Below, one piece after another: positions 45,087 to 53,782 of a DNA stretch of 64,000 nucleotides. The notes under the pieces were generated by a model that searched no databases, was not told where the DNA came from, and was given only the letters and a program-made list of their open reading frames with translations. Numbering within the stretch: the stretch's first letter is position 1; the number at the start of each line of letters is the position of its first letter. This stretch comes from Candidatus Cloacimonadota bacterium. GTDB taxonomy: Bacteria > Muiribacteriota > UBA6191. The DNA lies in contig JAGSHD010000004.1 of NCBI GenBank assembly GCA_023954715.1, positions 62,001-126,000 of the forward strand. The letters are read 5' to 3'. The translations under genes and the position numbers were made by a program.

Positions 45087-45771
45087 TAGTTTTCCTCTTT
45101 TTAGATTTTAAGTTTGGATTATATTCAAATCTTAGCCCATTTAATTCCACATAAGCACCGGGGTAGTTTTGATAGCTAACCGCTCTGATAACTCTTAACA
45201 TTGTTGCTTTATCCATAGATGCATCGATCTTACAAAGTGCGTTTAGTTCTTTACGGGTATAAGGCTTACGAGTCCATTTTAGATGAGATAAAGGAAAGCT
45301 TTCCCCTTCTTCCCATATTTTCATTATTTCTTTATACAGCTTGTTTATCTCAATATAGCATTTGTCTGTTAAACTCTTCACCGTATCGCATTGCTCTATA
45401 GGAAACGTATTCACTTTAATTATTGCTCCTGTATCAACCTTAGCTTTCATAAAATGGGCTGTTACTCCAAACTCTTCTTCATTATGAAACAGAGCAAAGT
45501 TTGTGCATCCGATTCCAGGGTAATTTTCTGATCCCGGATGAAAATTAATAGCTTGTTCAAATCGATCTAAGACATCTTGGGGTATCACCCAAGGACACAG
45601 GTATGAAATGAGTAAATCCCCTTTTAAATCTGTCCAATCTAAGGAAATCCCATCTAGTCTATTTCCTAGATGGACTACGCTATTAGGGTGTTTTCTTAAA
45701 AGAGCCCTAGCTTCTAGTTCACAAAAAGAATCACCCTTTTTACCCAAAAAAACTATAGCTTGCAACGACAT
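45070..45771 (-). CDS. sugar N-formyltransferase-like protein
   Basis: A 233-residue protein of the formyltransferase family with the catalytic N76 and H78 in INFHPG and D113 in KVDTGAI, the conserved N-H-D triad of 10-formyltetrahydrofolate enzymes. It is too short and too out of place to be methionyl-tRNA formyltransferase. Sugar N-formyltransferases (VioF, QdtF, WlaRD) share this core. It sits between the LegG-like and the second aminotransferase genes, where a LegH acetyltransferase might be expected, so it may formylate the 4-amino group of the Leg precursor or a separate amino sugar. Confidence 0.78.
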   Translation of the reverse strand: MSLQAIVFLGKKGDSFCELEARALLRKHPNSVVHLGNRLDGISLDWTDLKGDLLISYLCPWVIPQDVLDRFEQAINFHPGSENYPGIGCTNFALFHNEEEFGVTAHFMKAKVDTGAIIKVNTFPIEQCDTVKSLTDKCYIEINKLYKEIMKIWEEGESFPLSHLKWTRKPYTRKELNALCKIDASMDKATMLRVIRAVSYQNYPGAYVELNGLRFEYNPNLKSKKRKTNELAK

Positions 45772-45788
45772 ATCAACCCCATTCTTCT

Positions 45789-46934
45789 CTACAAATCATA
45801 AAATACTTTTTTGTCTAAATTCTCTAATTTGGTCTCAACAAGTATGTCTTTAATTAACTCAGCAGTACAATGCTTCTCATATGGATTATGGATATTTAAA
45901 TCCACAGGCTTTGAAAGAATCTGTGCTAAGTTCTCTTTGATTATTTTATACTCAGCTTTGCATGTAATCACACTTGAAGCGGCGATTCTTCCTTGCTGCC
46001 TACATCCAATATTTAAGGTAGGTATTCCAAAAGAAGGGACTTCAATTAATCCACTAGAACTATTTCCAACGACTGCCTTTACACATTTTAATGCGCTAAA
46101 ATATTTCTGTTGCCCTAAGCTTTCTACTGCTATTGACCTATCAGGGTTTTCTTGTACAAAGTTATGTATCTGTTGATTTATATCATGCCCTCCAACATCA
46201 GCATTAGACAAAGTAAACAGAATTCTCAAATCTTCAAACGAACTCAAAGCCTTTAATACAGGCTGAATCAATTCAGATTCTAATCCAACTTTATTGGTTT
46301 CTGAATGGACGGTGACCATAACGGTATTGTCTAATTTGAAGTTAAGAATGGCTTCTAATTCATGTTTATTAAGTAAACTAAGTTTTTTTGTATTTTCAAC
46401 TCCTAGTGAGCCCACATTAAAAACTCGATCAGGAGACTCACCTAACTGGATTACTCGCTCTCTATAACGTTCAGTTGTTGTAAAGTGTAATGAAGATAAT
46501 TTAGAAATTGAATGCCTCAAACTTTCATCCCAGGCCCCCTCAGTAAGCTCTCCACCATGTATATGCGCAATCGGAATACCCATAATCAAGGCTGCTGTTG
46601 CTGCTGCATGAATTTCAAAACGATCACCCAATATCAATACTATATCTGGCTGTAAGTCATGATATACCTCTGACATGGATATCATTGCTAATCCCATTGC
46701 CTTACTGATGCCTACTCTACTATCTGAATTCAATAAAATTTCAATAGATTTACTAACTTTAAATTTTTTAGATATCTCTGAAATAGTGAGACCACCTGTA
46801 ACGCTTAAATGAGAGCCAGTCACTAATAGTTGCAACTCTAAATATTCAGATATTTCAATCTTATCAAGTAAGTTCGATAAAATTCCGAATTCTGCTCTTG
46901 AACCCGTAATAACAGCTATTTTTCTCTTGCCCAT
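45789..46934 (-). CDS. legG: UDP-N-acetylglucosamine 2-epimerase, hydrolysing type (LegG/NeuC)
   Basis: Releases the nucleotide and inverts C2 to give a ManNAc-type sugar for the NeuB-type synthase. The 381 residues have the GT-B-like fold with VITGSRAEFGIL, ILGDRFEIHAAA, HIHGGELTEGAWDESLRH and VVGNSSSGLIEVPSFG. All are typical of NeuC/LegG. The start is taken as ATG (MGKRKIA), 5 bases after the LegC stop; a GTG five codons upstream is possible. Context with LegB, LegC and LegI supports the legionaminate version. Confidence 0.88.
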   Translation of the reverse strand: MGKRKIAVITGSRAEFGILSNLLDKIEISEYLELQLLVTGSHLSVTGGLTISEISKKFKVSKSIEILLNSDSRVGISKAMGLAMISMSEVYHDLQPDIVLILGDRFEIHAAATAALIMGIPIAHIHGGELTEGAWDESLRHSISKLSSLHFTTTERYRERVIQLGESPDRVFNVGSLGVENTKKLSLLNKHELEAILNFKLDNTVMVTVHSETNKVGLESELIQPVLKALSSFEDLRILFTLSNADVGGHDINQQIHNFVQENPDRSIAVESLGQQKYFSALKCVKAVVGNSSSGLIEVPSFGIPTLNIGCRQQGRIAASSVITCKAEYKIIKENLAQILSKPVDLNIHNPYEKHCTAELIKDILVETKLENLDKKVFYDL

Positions 46935-46938
46935 AGGG

Positions 46939-48081
46939 TTACACCACACTACTAGGTATATTTACAATTCTATTTTGCAGATCCTCCGCATTACTTAAAT
47001 CACCTGTCTGACAATGTTTATAGATTTCAAGAGAGTTTAATAGCTTCCAAACAGGCCTAACAAGGATTTTATTTTGGTTTAAACTTCTCAAAAACTCTTG
47101 CCTAGAGTCAAAATCTCTACAAATAACAGCATTCAACCAGTAGTTTGACTCTGTATTATCCATTTCTGAGACAAAATTATAAGCATCCATAGTTTCAAAC
47201 AGCTTTTTATATCGAGTAGCTAAAGATCTTTTCTTTTCAACAAACAAATCTATTTGCTCTAGTTGTGCCAAACCTAATGCGGCATTTAAATTTGGTAAAC
47301 GATAGTTGTAGCCTATCTCATCATGAAATGATTCATAGCCAGAATTGATCTTAGCAGTAGTAGTTAAGTGTTTCGCTAGTTTTGCAATTTTATCACAGTT
47401 AGTAACTATTGCTCCGCCCCCACCTGTAGTAATAATTTTATTTCCATTAAAACTAAAGACACCTAATTTGGCTATGGTCCCTGTATAGTGTCCCTTATAT
47501 TGACTCATTAGCGACTCAGCAGCATCTTCAACTACTATCAAATTGTATTTTGCACAAATCTCTACAATCTCATCTATATGGCCGGGGAGACCAAAAGTAT
47601 GCATTGGCACACAAGCCTTTATTCTACGTTGTGAGACTTTGTTATAACAATAACCATCACTACCAGTATAAGTATTATTCTTTAAAAAGCTTTCTAATTT
47701 AAGAGGACATAAAGACAATGACTCTCGACAAATATCTAGGAAAATTGGTTCTGCACCACAATACTTTATTGAGTTTGCTGTTGCAACAAAAGTCATTGCT
47801 TGAGTAATTACTTCATCACCAGGCTCAACTCCAGCCACCAAATAAGATACGTGTAAAGCTGCTGTTCCGTTGACAGTTGCTATAGCATGCTTAACATTTA
47901 ACTTTTTGGCGAGTAAATCTTCAAATAAATTTACATACTCACCCACAGACGATACGAAACCAGAATCAATTGTATCTAACAGATATTTTTTTTCATTTCC
48001 ACCAAAGTGCGGTTGATGCAAATTTACAGATTGATCCCCAGAATATTCTTGTTTTATTAGTTCTATGATTTTATCAAACAT
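46939..48081 (-). CDS. legC: UDP/GDP-4-keto-sugar aminotransferase LegC
   Basis: A 380-residue DegT-family PLP aminotransferase close to LegC of legionaminate pathways: HQPHFGGNEKKYLLD and IDSGFVSSVG at the start, VNGTAALHVSYL, EDAAESL and FSFNGNKIITTGGGG carrying the PLP lysine. It would aminate C4 of the 4-keto-6-deoxy sugar made by LegB. It overlaps the LegB gene by 8 bases. The NGNK form of the lysine motif separates it from the second aminotransferase in this operon. Confidence 0.88.
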   Translation of the reverse strand: MFDKIIELIKQEYSGDQSVNLHQPHFGGNEKKYLLDTIDSGFVSSVGEYVNLFEDLLAKKLNVKHAIATVNGTAALHVSYLVAGVEPGDEVITQAMTFVATANSIKYCGAEPIFLDICRESLSLCPLKLESFLKNNTYTGSDGYCYNKVSQRRIKACVPMHTFGLPGHIDEIVEICAKYNLIVVEDAAESLMSQYKGHYTGTIAKLGVFSFNGNKIITTGGGGAIVTNCDKIAKLAKHLTTTAKINSGYESFHDEIGYNYRLPNLNAALGLAQLEQIDLFVEKKRSLATRYKKLFETMDAYNFVSEMDNTESNYWLNAVICRDFDSRQEFLRSLNQNKILVRPVWKLLNSLEIYKHCQTGDLSNAEDLQNRIVNIPSSVV

Positions 48082-49066
48082 TATATATATCGGCCTTATA
48101 TTTGGATAGATTTTCTTGAATTTTGAACCATTTTATTGTCTCTGAAAGACCTTGTCTTAAAGTAAAATTTGATTGAAATGTAGTTTTAGATATAAGCTTA
48201 GTATTGTCTCCAAACAACCTGTTTACTTCAGATTTTTCTGGCCGAATTCGCTTCGGGTCTAACTTAAACTCGACTTCGTTCCCAATCAACTCTTTGATCA
48301 AATCTAACACTGCACCCATACTTATCTCTGAATTTGAAGCTATATTAACAACTTCACCGTTTAACTCTGTTGATTCCGCCAATTTTATAAAGCCCTGACA
48401 TGTATCTTTAACATAATTAAAATCTCTTGTTGGAGTTAAGTCACCCAATAGAATTTCTTTTTTTCCACTCAATATTTGTGTAATAATTGTAGGGATGATT
48501 GCACGTGCAGATTGTCTAGGACCGTATGCATTGAAAGGTCGAGCTATGGTGATAGGCAAATTATACGACTTATGACAACTCATTGCAATTGCATCAGCGC
48601 CTATCTTACTAGCACTATAAGGACTTTGAGCTTGTAGAGGGTGCTTTTCATCTATAGGCACGTATATGGCTGATCCATAGACTTCGCTAGTACTTGTTTG
48701 AATAAATCGTTCGCACGATTGCTCACTAGCGGCCAAACACATATTCAAAGTACCATTTACATTTGTGTCTATATACATATTAGGTGCTGTGTAAGAGAAA
48801 GGTATTGCTATGAGTGCTGCTAAATGAAATACTTGCTCAATACCATTTGTTGCTAGTTTACAAAAATGAAAATCCCTGACATCTCCAGATATAACTTCAA
48901 CTTCAGATAAACATGATAAGTTTTCTAGCCAGCCCCAATTGTTCAAAGAGTTATACTGAACTACTGCTCTAACACTAGCACCAGCCAATATCAACTCTTC
49001 CACCAGATGAGAACCAATAAACCCTTCTGCTCCTGTAACAAGTACTTTTTTACCTTGAACTGCCAC
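48074..49066 (-). CDS. legB: NAD-dependent nucleotide-sugar 4,6-dehydratase LegB
   Basis: A 330-residue extended SDR with GAEGFIGSHL for NAD, TSTSEVYGSA, the YxxxK pair in PYSASKIGAD, RPFNAYGPRQ and GDLTPTRDFNYVKD. This matches LegB, which converts UDP- or GDP-GlcNAc to the 4-keto-6-deoxy form as the first committed step. I start it at GTG (V-A-V-Q-G-K-K) because AAAGGAG lies 5 bases ahead; a TTG ten codons upstream is the alternative. Its order before LegC and LegG fits the pathway. Confidence 0.88.
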   Translation of the reverse strand: MAVQGKKVLVTGAEGFIGSHLVEELILAGASVRAVVQYNSLNNWGWLENLSCLSEVEVISGDVRDFHFCKLATNGIEQVFHLAALIAIPFSYTAPNMYIDTNVNGTLNMCLAASEQSCERFIQTSTSEVYGSAIYVPIDEKHPLQAQSPYSASKIGADAIAMSCHKSYNLPITIARPFNAYGPRQSARAIIPTIITQILSGKKEILLGDLTPTRDFNYVKDTCQGFIKLAESTELNGEVVNIASNSEISMGAVLDLIKELIGNEVEFKLDPKRIRPEKSEVNRLFGDNTKLISKTTFQSNFTLRQGLSETIKWFKIQENLSKYKADIYNV

Positions 49067-49113
49067 CAATACTCCTTTTGAACCTGATTTATTCAACTAT
49101 AAAAATTTTTCTA

Positions 49114-50895
49114 TCAATTTTTTAAACATTCAAAATAAAACTGTAAAGTTTTATTTTGATTCATCAATTCTGTTAAAAATATCAAATCTGATTCGTTGTG
49201 AATATCTTTTCCATAAATAGACTTTATTAAATCTTTTATCAATACTGTTATGTCTTCTTTTTCATATGAATCAATAGATAGTTCTTCATAACTTTTCCAA
49301 ACTTCCTGATGATCATTTATATATTTATGTAAGATTAACTCATTTTCTTCATCAACAACAGCTGTATTCAAATAAGTATCTATTTCATGAACAGGCAAGT
49401 TTTTTTGAATTCTCAACTTTTTCTTCTCTACTTCTTTTGCACTGGTTTTTGGATATATCTCCCAATATTTATTTGAAGAAATTTTAAACGAGACTTCCCC
49501 ATAATAATACATTAACCACTGAAACTGCATTTCAATAAAACGTATATCTCGACAGTCATCCTTTTCCAAAACAGAGTCTATAGTCTCAAAATATTCTAAA
49601 TTCGTAGCTGGATTAAAAAAGTTGGGATAGTATCTATTGTTCTTGAGGTAGGATATAGTCGGTATACCTAATATACCCGCCTGAACTCCAACCGACGAAG
49701 CTCTAACTAAACAGACATCACTAATATTTAGCAAATCAAAAACACTAATATCATCAGAGCTAAAGTTAAAATAAATACTATCGCTTGAGTACTTTAATGA
49801 AAGCCTTTCTATCTCTAAAGACGTAGCTGTTTTCTCCAAATAATGTTCCCTAGGATGACATCTTATTATAAGCTTAACACCTTTCATTTTTCTAAAGTGC
49901 TTTACACATTCTTCAATCCAAGTCTCTTGATTTTCGAAGAGAAATTCGTAATTAGTCCATAGTTCACTCTTATATACTGAAAAGTCGGTCGCATAAGATT
50001 CATCCAAAGAACTAGTGACAAGTACAACAACTTTTTTATGTTCAGGTAATATTCCACATTTCTCTCGAACCTCAGCTAATAGATTTGTTTTTGGACTTGA
50101 AAAAATAAACTTTTGCCTTTCATTCCATAAAGCCTCTAAATAATCTAGCGCTATTTCTCTAGATTTCCTGGAGTTAAGCTTTCTTTTTTCAAAACCCTTC
50201 ATGATATCACTAGCATGATTATGTTGATCTCCATAACATAGTAAATAATGATCGTAAAAGTATCTATGATGATGAGTTGGAAAAACTGCTATACTTCGCA
50301 CTTTCTCAAACTCATTAATTTTTACTACTATTTGATTTAAGGAATAGTTTGGGTCACTTAATACAACAACTGAATAGTCATTTTGCGAAAGAATCTTCTT
50401 ATAGGCGTAGAATGTCTTTAAAACAGAAGTCAAATAATATTCTTTGAAAATATTGAACTGTTCATCAGTTACACTTTGAAAGTTTGTAATTTGAAAGCGA
50501 ATCAAAAAGTTATAACAAGCTATTCTTGCAATCGGAATTTCATCAATCTGAAAGTCTTCAACTTCTTCCTTTTTAATTTCAAAAATCACCTTATTTATTT
50601 GAATTAGTTCCGTAGAAGTTAGACTACTTTCATCTAATGAAACAACATTATCAAAGTGTTTAGATGAATCCTTTGAGTATCCTTTGCACCATTTACACAT
50701 TTTAATTTTTTCTTCGAGACTTATCAACTCTTTATGATGAGAAATCTGTAGATAGCAAGTATCTATTTGTAATCCACTACAAAGCAGTAAATCCACAGAA
50801 CTGTTCGTTTTTTTTAAGCTCTCAGCGATTTTACTTAGTGGAAAAGAGTATTCTGCAATTCCCTGAAAAGGCGAATAAATCAATATCTTTTTCAT
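49114..50895 (-). CDS. GT-B-like capsule/glycan glycosyltransferase, large (tentative)
   Basis: A 593-residue soluble protein not matched to a named family by eye. The C-terminal half looks like a GT-B donor-binding domain: KVVVLVTSSLDES, LIIRCHPREHYLEK and the run VCLVRASSVGVQAGILGIPTISYL. That is the usual pattern in capsule synthesis and polysialyltransferase-like enzymes. The N-terminal half contains a Cys cluster (KMCKWCKG). It may transfer the CMP-nonulosonate made downstream. It is the second gene of the long minus-strand operon, and 47 bases separate its stop from the LegB gene start chosen here. Confidence 0.55.
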   Translation of the reverse strand: MKKILIYSPFQGIAEYSFPLSKIAESLKKTNSSVDLLLCSGLQIDTCYLQISHHKELISLEEKIKMCKWCKGYSKDSSKHFDNVVSLDESSLTSTELIQINKVIFEIKKEEVEDFQIDEIPIARIACYNFLIRFQITNFQSVTDEQFNIFKEYYLTSVLKTFYAYKKILSQNDYSVVVLSDPNYSLNQIVVKINEFEKVRSIAVFPTHHHRYFYDHYLLCYGDQHNHASDIMKGFEKRKLNSRKSREIALDYLEALWNERQKFIFSSPKTNLLAEVREKCGILPEHKKVVVLVTSSLDESYATDFSVYKSELWTNYEFLFENQETWIEECVKHFRKMKGVKLIIRCHPREHYLEKTATSLEIERLSLKYSSDSIYFNFSSDDISVFDLLNISDVCLVRASSVGVQAGILGIPTISYLKNNRYYPNFFNPATNLEYFETIDSVLEKDDCRDIRFIEMQFQWLMYYYGEVSFKISSNKYWEIYPKTSAKEVEKKKLRIQKNLPVHEIDTYLNTAVVDEENELILHKYINDHQEVWKSYEELSIDSYEKEDITVLIKDLIKSIYGKDIHNESDLIFLTELMNQNKTLQFYFECLKN

Positions 50896-50927
50896 TCTAC
50901 AACTACCTTATTTAACCTAATCTATTA

Positions 50928-52115
50928 TCAAGAAAAGTATGACAAAAGCTTATTTCTAACATCTGTTCTACAGTCTTCGAAAGTACTGTTTCCCCAAATT
51001 ACTTCTTTAAGCTTATCTAATTCATATTGTGGTAAATATCTTTCAAATTTAGCACTTTCTAAATCTAAAAGATTCAAACACTTAACATTATAGTCTGAAA
51101 ATCTAAATGGATTTTCAATTAGTTCATCTAAAACATACACTGGTATTTCTAAAATCATTGCCTCAAATATAATAGACGTTGGTGGACTCACTATCAAGTC
51201 TACTGTACTCAGTATCTCTCCTGAATTAACTGATGATTCTAGTATAGTAACGTCATTAAATTTTTCATATGATTTTGGAGGATTGTTTGGATGAAACTTA
51301 ATACAAATTTCATACTCCCCTAAATACTGAAGCCTTGCTACAATTCTCTCAAGCCATAAAATCTGTCGATCCCCTTCAGCACCTTCTAAGTATCCTATAT
51401 TTGTACCGAAAATTGCTACCCGAATCTTATTTTTTTTACCGCATTCTCCATCAAAATAGTTGTGAACTTTATTCACAAAGTCAATACTTAGCCTCGGATC
51501 TCCAATAATCCACTTTTCGCTATAATTACTATCCATACAAATGTCTAGTTTATAAAAATCATCAAATTCACATTGGCTTGGGGACGTAACTATATCACCC
51601 TCTAATAATTTAGCTCGGTTCTTATCTTCTACCTTATAGTCAATTCCATACCTTCCTATGCCATGAAATAAAAACAATATAGGAATTTTCTCTTGATTAC
51701 ATGCCAGTTTAATTTGTTGAATAAAATCTGGACAACCTACCAATGGTATGTAGGTTAAAACTACCAAATCTGGTTTTTCATCATGAAAAACTTTATCAAC
51801 TATATCGCTATTTACTTGTATACTTTTTGATAGATATAGTTGCCCGAGATCATATAAAAACTTTAACTTGAAGTGCCTTGCCAAATCATTCAGTTCCAAA
51901 TATTTTTTATAGCATAAGTCATAATCTGAGAGGTCTTTTAAAGGACTATTTTCAAAGTTTACAACATCATAAATGCATTTAGAAATCAATCGTTCTAAAG
52001 GATATACATGTAAAAATGTTTGTTCAAAATCATTCCTCAGATAATCAGCCATAGCGACAAATCTTTCAAAATCATTTCCCATTCTAGAGATATACAGTAT
52101 TTTCTTTTTAGTCAC
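50928..52115 (-). CDS. GT-B-like glycosyltransferase (tentative)
   Basis: A 395-residue protein with a GT-B outline. The N-terminal domain has PDLVVLTYIPLVGCPDF and FLFHGIGRYG, and the C-terminal domain has ICIKFHPNNPP and DLIVSPPTSIIFEAMILEIPVYVL. These recall CDP-glycerol- or polysialyl-type transferases and Wbu/Neu cluster proteins. The start is GTG with AGGAAAATAG ahead. It is the first gene of the nonulosonate operon and lies just downstream of a hairpin that ends the catabolic operon. Confidence 0.55.
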   Translation of the reverse strand: MTKKKILYISRMGNDFERFVAMADYLRNDFEQTFLHVYPLERLISKCIYDVVNFENSPLKDLSDYDLCYKKYLELNDLARHFKLKFLYDLGQLYLSKSIQVNSDIVDKVFHDEKPDLVVLTYIPLVGCPDFIQQIKLACNQEKIPILFLFHGIGRYGIDYKVEDKNRAKLLEGDIVTSPSQCEFDDFYKLDICMDSNYSEKWIIGDPRLSIDFVNKVHNYFDGECGKKNKIRVAIFGTNIGYLEGAEGDRQILWLERIVARLQYLGEYEICIKFHPNNPPKSYEKFNDVTILESSVNSGEILSTVDLIVSPPTSIIFEAMILEIPVYVLDELIENPFRFSDYNVKCLNLLDLESAKFERYLPQYELDKLKEVIWGNSTFEDCRTDVRNKLLSYFS

Positions 52116-52127
52116 CTATTTTCCTTT

Positions 52128-52166
52128 AAAAATATAGGGCTAATCCTAAAAATAGAATTAGCCCTA
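52128..52166 (-). terminator. hairpin terminator after the carboxylase operon
   Basis: A perfect 10-base inverted repeat (TAGGGCTAAT at 52135-52144, ATTAGCCCTA at 52157-52166, loop 12 bases) is followed on the minus strand by TATTTTT. It lies between the HAD phosphatase stop and the first glycosyltransferase gene, so it probably ends the catabolic operon and sets a border with the glycan operon. Confidence 0.75.
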
Positions 52167-52212
52167 CATATACATCGGCAAAATTTTCAAAAAGTTTATA
52201 GCTAGAGGGAGA

Positions 52213-52806
52213 TTAATGAAAATAACAGTAGTAATCTTCGTCTACCATTTCTAGCATTTCTTTGTCGCCTCTTGTATCTCCATAAGCGTAGCTATATGAA
52301 AACTCACTCAAATCAACGACTTCTTTGATCCTTCGGACCTTTTCTGCTCCGTAACAGTTTTTTGAAGACTGTTCTCCTGTCATTATCCCATCTTTAGATT
52401 CCATGGTCGTGCAAATCAATCCTATGCCTTGAGATTTTGTGAATTCTTGAAGCCAATAATTTACCGAAGCAGATACTAAATACACAGTATGACCTTCGTC
52501 CTTATGCCATTGAATTTTATCTAATGCAGATTGTTTCAATAAAGCAGGAACCCGAAGCTTAAAGAACTCCTGCCCTAGTCTATCTAGCTCTTTTTCTGGT
52601 ATTCCTTTAAACAGCTTTCTTAAGGCAGTAGCTTTGGCAACATGATTTGAAATAAACTTTAACTTGTATTGAACCAACATAGGAACTAAAGAAACACCCT
52701 TAAAAACTAGGTCTTTCCATGAAGTAGCAAAAATAACAAAACGAAAAAAAGAGTCCGCCTTAGTAATTGTTCCATCAAAGTCAAAAAAAGCAATTTTTTT
52801 CTCCAT
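52213..52806 (-). CDS. HAD-IB family phosphatase
   Basis: A 197-residue HAD-superfamily hydrolase with FFDFDGTITKADS (nucleophile and acid aspartates), the motif II serine in VYLVSASVNYWL, and YGDTRGDKEML for metal binding. The all-helical cap placement is that of subfamily IB (phosphoserine-phosphatase-like and CicA-like). The substrate is unknown. It is the last gene of the carboxylase operon, 3 bases after the methyltransferase gene, and is followed by the hairpin terminator. Confidence 0.85.
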   Translation of the reverse strand: MEKKIAFFDFDGTITKADSFFRFVIFATSWKDLVFKGVSLVPMLVQYKLKFISNHVAKATALRKLFKGIPEKELDRLGQEFFKLRVPALLKQSALDKIQWHKDEGHTVYLVSASVNYWLQEFTKSQGIGLICTTMESKDGIMTGEQSSKNCYGAEKVRRIKEVVDLSEFSYSYAYGDTRGDKEMLEMVDEDYYCYFH

Positions 52807-52809
52807 TGA

Positions 52810-53781
52810 TTAACCTTTCTTGCATGAAATCATCATGTGACTACTCAAGCCATTTTCTGACAAATATTTTTGAAGTTTTGATCTTTCATTTCCATCCATG
52901 ATGTCTAATTGAGTCGCAAAAAAACGATCCTTTAGGTCTTTTGAGCTATTTACCATTATATCTACATCTAGTTTACCTGGAGTCGTTACTTGAATCTCTT
53001 TAAAACCAAGTGAGCTTAGTAACTTTGAAACTGATTTGGGGTTTAAAAAGTTTAGATGATGAGGAGGAGACACTGACTTTGAATCTTGCCACAATGCTAA
53101 AATATCTGCACCTGTACTACTCAATGTTGTAAAGATAAAATGATCTTTTGAGTTCATTAGTTCATATATCTTTTGCAAAAACTCTTTCACATTGTATAGA
53201 TGCTCAAATAGTTCAAAGCAAACAAAACAGTTTGCAACATCAGATATCTCAGCCTTAGGCAAAGCCTCAATTGTACTCTGACTTACTTTAAACCCCTTTT
53301 TCTTACAAATTTCACTCAAATGTAGATTGGGCTCTATAATATGAGTCTCAAAACCATACTCTTCTCTCATTAGTTCTGCAAAAACACCATAACCACCACC
53401 GATATCTACAAAATTAATTTGCCTCGGTTGATTGAGCATTTCTAAAATCATTGCAGCTTTTGGTTTCCAGAGTTTTTCTTTTCTGGCATCTGCTGTACTT
53501 TTATAAAAAACATCTGCCCAATACTTAGTACTCGGAGAGTCGCTATAGTACTTATCAAAAGCCTCTCGAATCGGTCTTGGATTTACATAAAGTGTTTTAC
53601 AATCACTGCACAAGTCATAAGAAAAGTCATGCTTAACAAAGCTAAATTCACCCTCTTGACCACAAGCGGGACAATCAATTGATATCATTTCACAATCTTT
53701 AAAAAATGAATCGATATCTATTTTTGCCAACCTCAAGTATTCATCAAAAATAGCTTGAGGTCTTATATCCTCTTCTTTCAT
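52810..53781 (-). CDS. class I SAM methyltransferase with N-terminal zinc ribbon (second copy)
   Basis: A 323-residue protein that shares layout with the methyltransferase encoded at 29.9-30.9 kb. It has the CPACG / LCSDCK zinc ribbon, VNPRP, VDIGGGYGVFAEL for SAM, CFELFEHLYNV and PPHHLNFLNPKSV. The two are paralogues by eye. Its place, 1 base after the HMG-CoA lyase gene in a leucine-catabolism operon, is unexpected for a glycan-type enzyme. The substrate is unknown. Confidence 0.82.
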   Translation of the reverse strand: MKEEDIRPQAIFDEYLRLAKIDIDSFFKDCEMISIDCPACGQEGEFSFVKHDFSYDLCSDCKTLYVNPRPIREAFDKYYSDSPSTKYWADVFYKSTADARKEKLWKPKAAMILEMLNQPRQINFVDIGGGYGVFAELMREEYGFETHIIEPNLHLSEICKKKGFKVSQSTIEALPKAEISDVANCFVCFELFEHLYNVKEFLQKIYELMNSKDHFIFTTLSSTGADILALWQDSKSVSPPHHLNFLNPKSVSKLLSSLGFKEIQVTTPGKLDVDIMVNSSKDLKDRFFATQLDIMDGNERSKLQKYLSENGLSSHMMISCKKG

Positions 53782-53782
53782 A

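Noticed and set aside
45070..45771. Methionyl-tRNA formyltransferase
   Set aside because: Too short, lacks the usual C-terminal tRNA-binding domain, and lies in a sugar operon.
45811..46176. 121-codon frame on the plus strand
   Set aside because: Opposite the well-conserved LegG-like gene; no independent support.
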